Translations under genes and position numbers: made by a program
Assembly: GCA_015680685.1 (NCBI GenBank)
Contig: MNCI01021017.1
Span: 4,130 to 68,129 of the forward strand
Origin: Gnetum montanum
Lineage: Eukaryota; Streptophyta; Gnetopsida; Gnetales; Gnetaceae
Direction: 5' to 3'
DNA length: 64,000 bases
The notes under the pieces: generated by a model
The model's input: only the letters and a program-made list of their open reading frames with translations
Told to the model about the DNA's origin: nothing
Database searches by the model: none
In this document: positions 60,301 to 64,000 of the stretch, one piece after another
Layout of the letters: the number at the start of each line of letters is the position of its first letter
Position numbering within the stretch: the first letter of the stretch is position 1

Positions 60301-62767
60301 AAGAGGAAAAATCAACATCAACCTTGCTTAAGAAACTAGATTCAAGATTTCAAACTACTACATCCTATAATCGCATTTTTCTGTATAGGAAACTATGTTG
60401 GCTTGAAATGCAAGAAGATGAAATGCTCTCTGAATTCTTAACAAAATTTAATGCTGTAGTAGAAAATCTAAAAGCAGTGGGTCACAAGATCTCAAGTAAT
60501 GGAGCATTGCCAGGAAGTTGGGGTCATGTGGTCACAACAATCAGTATCCATACCTTCACAATAATGGACGAGGAGGAAGTTGTCACCATTCTTAGAATGG
60601 AAGAAGTGCCTTGTTCTCAGAGTAGAGAAACTTCATTAGGAAGTCAACACTGGTTATGCAAAACAATAAAAAAAATACCAATTTGTTGGAAATGTTGTAA
60701 ACATGGCCATGTAAACAAACATTGCAAGTTTGGTTTTGCAGGAGTTGCACCTAAAGCAGGAATTTAATTTTGACATCTATTATGTTATTTTAAATATGTA
60801 AATATAGATGTTATATAGTTTGCAATCTCTTTTTGCATTGTGTCCCAATTTATGTTTACTACATGAAGAAAGGTGAATCTGTTAACACTAAAGAAGGATT
60901 AATTAGAACTAGCCATTTTGGATCTCTCTTGCAAAAGCATGAGATTACATATTGTCTATTTATTCTCATAGTCTGACACAAGATTTCAATTTTGAGTGGT
61001 GTTTGGTACGCCTTGTTAGGTTATGGTAGAGAGCTTCCAAATTTTATAATGATTGTAGCTGTGTTCTACCTATCGTGTTACTATCCATTCAAGCATAGAA
61101 GTTTTCTCAATGATGCCAGTTTTTGTGGGAGGTGAGCCGTTGAAATAAGATGTTATGTGAATAGAGGCAATAACATCTTCATGGAATAAATTAATTGCTC
61201 AGTGGATAAGCAATTTATCTTCAAGTACGAGATTGTTAAGTATATGAAGCTAAATATTGTAGCTTTATTATTTAATTGATAAAAGTAAACCTTTTTGTAA
61301 GGGATGAGTTATTGTTAGTTTATGAGTTCTTTCTAGATGGTTCTATGAGGTCTTTTTTAATTTAAAAGTGATTCTATGGAATGTTATACATTGTTGAGAT
61401 ACTTTTAGAAAAATAACTTTCATATGTTTCTAGATTAGAGTCTGTAACATGGTTTTGCCTATTTAAGGGCTGCATCCCTGGTCATTGTAAGTGAACACTT
61501 CATTTTGGATCTATTCAACCATAAAACTTGGGAATCTTTTATAGAGGTTTCCCTCTGTTCTGGAAGGTTTTACCTCATAAATCATGTATTTCTCATTTGA
61601 CATTTTATATCAGCTAATTTTCTGGTTCTAGTTTCAATTTTGCATTTTGTTAATCATCTTCAGGATTCTTCTGTGGTGTTATCTCTCTATTTTCTCTTAC
61701 ACATAGTCATTTTTCTATCCATGTGCTCCACTGTGACGTTTTTCACCAACAAATTTTTCGGGTCACAACAAAGACTATGCCAATACAAAGCATGTTTTCT
61801 GGAGAAAGCAGCCTGATATAGCAGAAACATAAGTATAATGGAAATTGGAAATGTTAGAGTAAATCCAAATCTTCTGTATTTTAATTTATGAAACCCTTTT
61901 CATGGGGCTTTTTTAACTCTATGTTGCTTGCAATATTTTAAAGTTACTTCTATAATGTAACTTTTTACTGTTAGCACAATGTTATAAAGATAACCTAGAA
62001 GATTTTAGAGGAATGTGGAAAGGCAAATGCAGAAGGTTCCAAATGAAAGGTTATGAAGGAAGCTAAATGGTGACTAGGCCTGTATGCCTATAGGATGCCT
62101 ATTGGGCTTGGATGCATGTTACAGTTGAAGATAGTGTGTGCCCTAGTTACATTAATACAAGAGCTCTGCACTTCTTTCACATAGTTTTGCCCCACTCAAA
62201 AATTTTTAGAGGTTTTCATGCATATCCCAGTGTGCTGTTTCTCATTTTTATTTTCTTTTGTTTTTCCATTGTTTCTATTTCTAGAATTATTCTACAACAA
62301 TCTAGGGAGCATAACTATTTTTCTATTTCTGTTTTTTAAATTGCATTTTTATATACATTTTTCAGTTTGCATTTATATACAATGTGCATCTGCATGCTAG
62401 TTGGGACAAGGCTAGGATGATGATGATGATATGCATGTAATTTTGTATACCAGTTTTTCCTGAACAGTTGATTATTCTGAAAACACTAAAGAACATGACG
62501 AAACAATTGCCTTCCCAACTTTCCAATCCTTAATTATCATCTGGCTTTTTGTATGACACTTTTGGTGCATATGCATGGTCTCTCCTTTTTCAAAACGTTT
62601 TTTCCTTCTAGGATAGTAGAAAGTTTGAGCCCATTTGCAACAAAGAGAATGTTTTCAGCATAAAATACCTCTCTTTCTTTCAAGAGGGATGCATAATTGA
62701 CAGCCATTGCTTGAATTTGAGCTTCAGCATTCTGAAGCCTTGAGACTTCTCCTTTATACCACTCAAG
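30026..62767 (-). CDS. GDAP1: Golgin candidate GC3/GC4 (GRAB-domain golgin), 3' part of gene, 15 exons
   Basis: Long coiled-coil Golgi protein with a C-terminal GRIP-related ARF-binding (GRAB) domain. In the known family this domain is recruited to Golgi membranes by ARF1-GTP, and the coiled coil acts as a tether or matrix. Exons read right to left: 62669-62767, 55823-55930, 55682-55720, 53443-53619, 53064-53211, 52908-52960, 52488-52649, 51655-51771, 50924-51073, 50355-50651, 50203-50268, 44252-44454, 39004-39058, 38187-38372, 30026-30391. All have AG/GT borders and compatible phases, and total 2226 nt (741 codons plus stop). Diagnostic stretches are YAxLLKE near the start, LGQYFAEIEAK, LEQSMTRLSRMS, then RRIVIKLLVTYFQ, LDLMVRMLGFSDEEK, GVVRGVLGLPGRLVGGILG, LWIDFLLKESEERERRE and SDSEFSTVPL. 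The start codon and the first acidic segment are outside the window. An exon could be missing between 55931 and 62668. Conifers may predate the GC3/GC4 split, so the symbol means the family. Confidence 0.9.
30392..32884. other. Last golgin intron, downstream part
   Basis: Contains a region at 31200-31920 with open plus-strand pieces (KLANFIEMKMEAQKEQAKKH, GNPEWEKPWETPNVKNHGKP). The composition suggests a decayed retroelement, but no domain was identified. A 26-bp unit is repeated at 31741-31792. The rest is AT-rich without features. Confidence 0.4.
31741..31792. repeat. 26-bp tandem repeat, two copies
   Basis: Units 31741-31766 and 31767-31792 differ at two bases; the next eight bases begin a third. 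Each ends AAAAACCATGG. Confidence 0.8.
32894..38055 (-). mobile_element. L1-type LINE, nearly full length, in last golgin intron
   Basis: Minus strand, same orientation as the host gene. Order: ORF1 with a DUF4283-like start (CTLELSLIGKFVYEGVV near 37880) and a zinc knuckle CAICGKSHSMVDC (about 37330-37370); AP endonuclease end (SRIDRVW near 36740); RT with GLRQGDPLSLYLFILAMD (about 35395-35455) and DDMMIFLW for motif C (about 35300); LALDHMAW-type linker; zf-RVT CPLCTRASETVWHF (about 34380-34420). It ends in poly(A), seen as T-runs at 32897-32922. CATAAAGTT flanks both ends (32885-32893 and 38056-38064), a possible target duplication. ORF1 would start about 20 nt inside the 5' end. Frames are broken, so inactive. 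Confidence 0.8.
33325..33492. repeat. 84-bp tandem duplication in LINE tail
   Basis: Units 33325-33408 and 33409-33492 are almost identical. On the minus strand they repeat 28 codons in frame (LLELALKLVGAIHYDLEVVR) within an open stretch at 33147-33662. A C-run of about 14 lies at 33528-33542. Confidence 0.92.
38065..38186. other. Intron sequence between golgin exon n and LINE
   Basis: Short original intron left between the donor at 38186 and the LINE 5' end. Confidence 0.6.
38187..38372 (-). CDS. GDAP1: Golgin exon n (GRAB domain core)
   Basis: 62 codons: VLDLMVRMLGFSDEEKQRIG, then GKGVVRGVLGLPGRLVGGIL and a Ser-rich end. Nearly identical to angiosperm GC3/GC4 at this point, so under strong constraint. 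Acceptor AATAG, donor GTTTGT. A LINE begins about 130 bp downstream in the next intron. Confidence 0.95.
39004..39058 (-). CDS. GDAP1: Golgin exon m (start of GRAB domain)
   Basis: 55 nt completing R then RIVIKLLVTYFQRQHSKE. This helix pair begins the ARF-binding region in GC3/GC4. Acceptor TTGCAG, donor GTTTGT. Phase 2 in, phase 0 out. Confidence 0.93.
39059..41000. other. Golgin intron, no recognised element
   Basis: AT-rich. The largest open stretch is 40394-40771 on the minus strand (125 aa), with no domain recognised and no splice-compatible link to the golgin. Confidence 0.4.
41000..42622 (+). mobile_element. RTE-type LINE, 5'-truncated
   Basis: Plus strand, antisense to the gene. RT pieces are IIVPIYKNKEDIQ, YRGIKLTSYTTKL, ENQFGFMPKRSSTEVI, FINFKKAYDRVPQK (motif A, 41580-41625, Asp changed to Asn) and MLFANDIVLV (motif C, about 41820-41850, ADD changed to AND). 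Then QCKQFRYLGSLVQMDGEI and the RTE C-terminus. It ends in a GATGATGG microsatellite, typical of RTE. Loss of catalytic Asp and stops show it is dead. A T-run at 41750-41763 breaks the RT. Confidence 0.85.
42623..44251. other. Golgin intron with one unexplained ORF
   Basis: An A-rich stretch at 43210-43233. A 119-codon open frame on the minus strand at 43552-43911 (HQHQLDPSLILIIAASLLNF, then CLEISLDGQTFKEATESM) matches nothing recognised. Everything else is featureless. Confidence 0.4.
44252..44454 (-). CDS. GDAP1: Golgin exon l
   Basis: 203 nt, ending in phase 2. Begins QMNCALELKNKEKDEL and runs through RLRFALEQSMTRLSRMSSDS to YLVD plus AG. Acceptor CTGCAG, donor GTGGCA. The two leftover bases join the next exon to make the conserved double arginine of the GRAB domain. 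Confidence 0.93.
44455..45467. other. Golgin intron, no element assigned
   Basis: The segment at 44885-45000 (CCATATGCATCTAGCC and TTCCCAAACTC words) recurs in part at 54625-54720, so it belongs to a dispersed repeat. Nothing coding seen. Confidence 0.35.
45468..45890 (+). repeat. Solo-LTR-like dispersed repeat, copy A
   Basis: Starts TGTTAAAATGAAGC. Shares with copies B (57145) and C (61852) the ordered words GTTATAAAG, TTCTARAGG or its variants, CTTTAATACAAGAACTCT and GTGTTGTTTCTC. No coding potential. Confidence 0.65.
45891..48600. other. Golgin intron, possible decayed coding sequence
   Basis: At 46700-47050 the minus strand has TMKEKRMVGQATTFVPCL, KNIELGCQGTLKEFYHKWLK and WRLFHEIAKGMLPSIKEI almost in one frame, suggesting an old protein-coding element of unknown kind. 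A 33-bp unit containing ATCACAATCCCTC is repeated at about 47374-47440. Confidence 0.35.
48650..49210 (-). mobile_element. LINE ORF1 (DUF4283) remnant
   Basis: Minus-strand pieces AIWINGKLQIKVANSLIVEE, CLVGKFFF, PIWIKFYGLPIFY and WPRFGSGFLQV follow the DUF4283 order common to plant L1 ORF1 proteins (KCLVGKF, WVKLYGLPxEFW). Stops throughout. No RT of this copy was found. Confidence 0.55.
49211..50202. other. Golgin intron, T-run and flank
   Basis: A run of over 20 T at 49941-49962 followed by GGGGGAG on the plus strand looks like the poly(A) end of a minus-strand retroposed sequence whose body (up to about 50090) was not identified. Confidence 0.35.
50203..50268 (-). CDS. GDAP1: Golgin exon k
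   Basis: 22 codons, ERVYSELAGAKDEILKLYEH then LK, following directly on EIEAK as in the family. Acceptor TTTCAG, donor GTAGGT. The intron between exons j and k is only 86 bp. Confidence 0.9.
50355..50651 (-). CDS. GDAP1: Golgin exon j
   Basis: 99 codons, the longest internal exon here. Begins EKEDTEKMDQDSERIAAL and ends LQTVLGQYFAEIEAK, a highly conserved golgin-candidate stretch. Acceptor GTGCAG, donor GTTATG. Confidence 0.93.
50924..51073 (-). CDS. GDAP1: Golgin exon i
   Basis: 50 codons ending KERDKALRDLSRLRQHILDK, equivalent to the family's KARQELKRLKQHLLEK. Acceptor TAGCAG, donor GTGTGG. Confidence 0.9.
51655..51771 (-). CDS. GDAP1: Golgin exon h
   Basis: 39 codons beginning TEKDGLLDKLNILQQE and ending KGPEKAHQ. 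Acceptor TGTAG, donor GTATCT. Matches the family region just before the conserved KLKRL/RLRQH coiled coil. Confidence 0.83.
52488..52649 (-). CDS. GDAP1: Golgin exon g
   Basis: 54 codons beginning MAKQIADLQRLLNEKN and ending EKEKTELQ. Acceptor AAACAG, donor GTACCA. Continuous coiled coil. Confidence 0.87.
52908..52960 (-). CDS. GDAP1: Golgin exon f
   Basis: 53 nt. It takes the one base left by the previous exon and returns to phase 0: (K)IVANQKELTSLKVEKQE. Acceptor TTGCAG, donor GTATGT. The complementary phases of this pair are strong support for both exons. Confidence 0.85.
53064..53211 (-). CDS. GDAP1: Golgin exon e
   Basis: 148 nt, ending in phase 1. Starts ELLNLLEEKSKALSAVK and ends SSNLQHH plus one base. 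The donor is a near-perfect GTATGT. Heptad-rich coiled coil. Confidence 0.85.
53443..53619 (-). CDS. GDAP1: Golgin exon d
   Basis: 59 codons starting GGKNILSYKQPKQG and ending KYKKLQEREK. The acceptor is ATGCAG and the donor GTGATT. The first half is polar and probably unstructured; the end returns to coiled coil. Phase 0 at both ends. Confidence 0.8.
53620..55681. other. Golgin intron with tandem repeat
   Basis: No coding feature. Holds a 59-bp tandem repeat (54711-54828) and shares dispersed sequence with 44885-45000. Confidence 0.4.
54711..54828. repeat. 59-bp tandem duplication
   Basis: Units 54711-54769 and 54770-54828 differ at one base. A third copy begins GAAACATAGC at 54829 and stops after about ten bases. 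Confidence 0.9.
55682..55720 (-). CDS. GDAP1: Golgin exon c (39-nt small exon)
   Basis: 13 codons, VGVMLVNGQESVK, flanked by TTTGCAG and GTGAAA, phase 0 on both sides. It could be skipped without a frame change. It is supported by frame continuity with its neighbours rather than by family similarity. Confidence 0.65.
55823..55930 (-). CDS. GDAP1: Golgin exon b
   Basis: 36 codons beginning EELQKLHDDYENLKKLN and ending DRRSTE. The acceptor is AACAG. The donor is ambiguous: GAG|GTTCTA at 55822, or GAT|GTTTGT nine bases further on, which adds VLD. Both keep phase 0. It is weakly conserved and was placed by its splice sites and its coiled-coil composition. Confidence 0.7.
56345..56450 (+). repeat. 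Possible 5S-rRNA-derived sequence
   Basis: Ordered words GGCACTGAGATC, AGAAGTTGAGTGCT, GAGAT, GGATAGCTGGTGTC and AGAAGCCTCCTAGTGTT resemble plant 5S rRNA from GCACCGGATC through the A and C boxes to TCCTCGTGTT, with gaps. 5S-like segments occur in Cassandra LTRs and in some SINEs. The match is by eye only. Confidence 0.3.
57145..57556 (+). repeat. Solo-LTR-like dispersed repeat, copy B
   Basis: Same family as 45468 and 61852: TTCTGTATTTTAATTTAC, GTTAACACAATTTTATAAAG, CCTGTGAGATGCCTG and CTACTGTGTTGTTTC in order. Boundaries approximate. Confidence 0.65.
57780..58288 (+). mobile_element. 3' end of a Copia element before its LTR
   Basis: Little coding is left, but the last codons read CKFDFKGEIV, like the LGxxxLxGG end of Copia RNase H. 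The polypurine tract TCAAGGGGGAGAT at 58276-58288 directly precedes TGTTATAT. Confidence 0.5.
58289..58640 (+). repeat. Copia 3' LTR
   Basis: Begins TGTTATATAATAAAG right after the polypurine tract. The end is uncertain, near TTTACA at about 58640. No partner LTR in the window. Confidence 0.5.
58741..59280 (+). mobile_element. Copia RT fragment
   Basis: REHETFQKAKPSPDADK and AAMKEEWRSLE match the start of Copia RT (family WxxAMxEExxAL). LDVETAFLHGDPKEEIY is the motif A region (LDVKTAFLHGxLxEEIYM). Then NKLPYNSTISLMHL in another frame and RNTTETILTTLFF. Ends within 16 bp of the TR-GAG LTR. Frame broken. Confidence 0.75.
59296..59812 (+). repeat. 5' LTR of TR-GAG element
   Basis: Aligns without gaps to 61234-61751 over the first 30 bases checked (TGTTTTGAATGTGATGC against TGTTAAGTATATGAAGC) and ends CCAACA in both. 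The LTRs are clearly diverged. Confidence 0.85.
60087..60767 (+). pseudogene. Copia gag (UBN2-type) in TR-GAG element
   Basis: Starts MDPNIALVQKRYGSFYGL and has in-frame stops at 60141 and 60198, then is open from 60213 to 60767. NEDFQKLDQKALSLIHRCL, TLLKKLDSRFQTTTS, RKLCWLEMQEDEMLSEFLTK and FNAVVENLKAVG are the gag-polypeptide pattern of Copia. The zinc knuckle is CWKCCKHGHVNKHC at 60684-60725 (C-x2-C-x4-H-x4-C). No protease follows. Confidence 0.85.
61234..61751 (+). repeat. 3' LTR of TR-GAG element
   Basis: 518 bp, directly after the polypurine-type end at 61233. Pairs with 59296-59812. Confidence 0.85.
61852..62299 (+). repeat. Solo-LTR-like dispersed repeat, copy C
   Basis: Starts TGTTAGAGTAAATCC, ends CTACAACA, so bounded TG to CA like an LTR. 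Third member of the family at 45468 and 57145. All three are antisense to the golgin gene. No clear target duplication. Confidence 0.65.
62401..62431 (+). repeat. RTE 3' tail
   Basis: TTGGGACAAGGCTAGGATGATGATGATGAT is the same 3' end as that of the RTE LINE at 42590-42622 (TTGGAATAAGGCTAAGATGATGGTGATGATGG), so an extremely 5'-truncated RTE insertion. Confidence 0.65.
62669..62767 (-). CDS. GDAP1: Golgin exon a (5'-most in window)
   Basis: 33 codons, phase 0 at both ends, starting LEWYKGEVSRLQ and ending YASLLKERE. The acceptor is ATGCAG just above 62767 and the donor GTATTT just below 62669. It matches the N-terminal part of the golgin coiled coil, where the family reads IERYKAEI...YAALLKEKE. 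The family usually continues DQI after KE; that continuation is not found in the next intron, so a short exon may be missing or too diverged. Confidence 0.85.
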
Positions 62768-64000
62768 CTGCATATCAAAAATGCATTAAAAGCTTTGTAA
62801 GTAAAAACTTTCTAACAGATAGAAATGCAAGTTTTCTAACCCAACGAACAGTGTAATTTCTGAATTTTGAATTAATAATTTCCAGACAACACATATATTG
62901 TACCAGCAATGCTGCAATGCTGCATTCCTTATTAGTGAAAATTTGCATAGCTATATTTCAAATCAACATTATAGAACACATATATTAATTAAATCTTAAA
63001 CAAATTTAAATCAGCATTAATACAACCACAAAAATTGTAGGGATGATTTGATATTAATATGTAAATTTTCAAATGTTTGACATTCAAAGGCAATAAGGTC
63101 CTTTTTGATGATATCAAATTCCTCCCTGAAATCAAAAAATAAGCTTGCAAAAATCTTCGCCATGATAATCAATTTCTTTGAGAGAAAAAAGCATTGAAAG
63201 ATGCTAATTACGTAGTAATGTTTTATAAGGATTTCCGTATTCAAATCAACTCAAATCTCAGGAAGTTCAAACACACTTTGTTTATTCCAGTAAACCCCAG
63301 CTAAGGCTGAAAATGTACAAAGATTATGAAAAAGCATTTGTTATGTAACTACCTATAATAGATGTTCAGCATAAAAGCTGAATTTAGTTTGAGAGATCCC
63401 TGGAACATGTAAGACAAATGTCAAAGGTGGATGTGACTATGCAATAAGTGCTGTATAAGCAGAACAAAACTAATGAAAACGCAAAGTGTGAAATAATTAA
63501 ACAATAAATGATGGCATCTAAGTTGGTACATTGTCTACGTAGTACTACAAGGTAAGCTGTAATAGCAATCATCAAGAAATTATGAGGACTAGATATATGA
63601 AGTTTAGTCATAAGATCCAAAAGGCAGGAAGTAAACTATAAGGATTTAAGAGTAATAACAAGATCCAACATGATGAAGCGAACTGGCAGGTTCAATCCCA
63701 AGACTTTACTAATCATTGGCAGATGTAAAGATGAACTAACTTTGCACAGATATATTGTTAAGACACAGAAAGCCAAATTGAAGACACTGAAATGTACAGT
63801 GAACTGTTAAAACTCTCACCAGCATATGCTAAAGTATTCTGTGTCCATGTTTGGATAAGAACATGGCATATGCTAAATGTACCTTTTTTCCTAGACATCA
63901 GTACCCAATCAGTTCATATTATTGTCATGATTTGTTAGCTATGTGATAACAGAATTACTCTTATATTTCTATTGTAATATGCTTACATAGGTTCAAACCT
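62768..64000. other. Golgin intron toward the missing 5' end
   Basis: No exon or TE domain identified. A REEFDIIKKDL stretch at about 63090-63130 (minus) is preceded by TTTCAG, but has no family match or clear donor. Confidence 0.35.

Larger units (their letters stand above)
59296..61751 (+). mobile_element. Non-autonomous Copia element, LTR-gag-LTR (TR-GAG type)
   Basis: Two LTRs of 517 and 518 bp (59296-59812, 61234-61751), TG to CA, enclose a 1421-bp interior holding only gag. A primer site resembling the initiator-Met PBS (TAGTATTAGAGC for TGGTATCAGAGC) starts near 59817. The interior ends TCAAGTACGAGAT, a polypurine-type end. Flanks are AGTTT and AATTT, a possible decayed duplication. 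No protease, integrase or RT lies between the LTRs. This matches the described TR-GAG class, which depends on autonomous Copia elements. Confidence 0.85.

Noticed and set aside
63017-63244. Candidate extra golgin exon with REEFDIIKKDL
   Set aside because: Has an acceptor-like TTTCAG, but no good donor and no match to the golgin N-terminus.

Overview
The window looks like nuclear DNA of a seed plant with a very large genome, most probably a conifer. The evidence is one ordinary plant gene stretched over more than 32 kb by TE-filled introns, dense old retrotransposons full of stop codons, and Penelope-like (PLE) reverse transcriptase fragments, which among plants are known mainly from conifers. 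The species cannot be named from the sequence. No rRNA, tRNA, CRISPR or bacterial feature was seen.

Region 1, about 1-23,900: a nest of retroelements. A PLE fragment on the minus strand (RT at about 200-880) appears to be split by a Gypsy element (outer element, 2540-23117). That element is itself split by a second, related Gypsy element (inner element, 7806-17843), which has a perfect 5-bp target duplication. Both Gypsy elements lie on the minus strand, have tRNA-Asp-type primer sites and carry a 14-bp-period GATATC array at one LTR edge. The inner one keeps all gag, PR, RT, RNase H and INT domains in decayed form. The outer one keeps gag and protease but has lost RT, RNase H and INT.

Region 2, about 23,700-27,760: a second PLE fragment on the plus strand with repeated terminal segments, followed by the 3' half of a LINE. 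A perfect 60-bp tandem duplication (27922-28041) lies between this and the gene.

Region 3, about 29,870-62,767, minus strand: the 3' part of a golgin gene, the orthologue of Arabidopsis GC3 (GDAP1) / GC4. Fifteen exons were placed by splice sites. Their phases agree throughout and they join to 741 codons plus stop, ending in the ARF-binding (GRAB) region and a typical golgin-candidate tail. The 5' end of the gene lies beyond the right edge. Introns hold a nearly full-length L1-type LINE, an RTE LINE, an ORF1 (DUF4283) remnant, three copies of a solo-LTR-like repeat, Copia fragments and a compact LTR-gag-LTR element of the TR-GAG kind.

The only gene likely to be working is the golgin. It would act at the Golgi as a coiled-coil tether recruited by ARF1-GTP. 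Everything else recognised is TE sequence in decay. The least explained signals are the 14-bp LTR array, the two PLE fragments, the 4.4-kb non-pol segment of the outer Gypsy element, and the gag-only Copia element.
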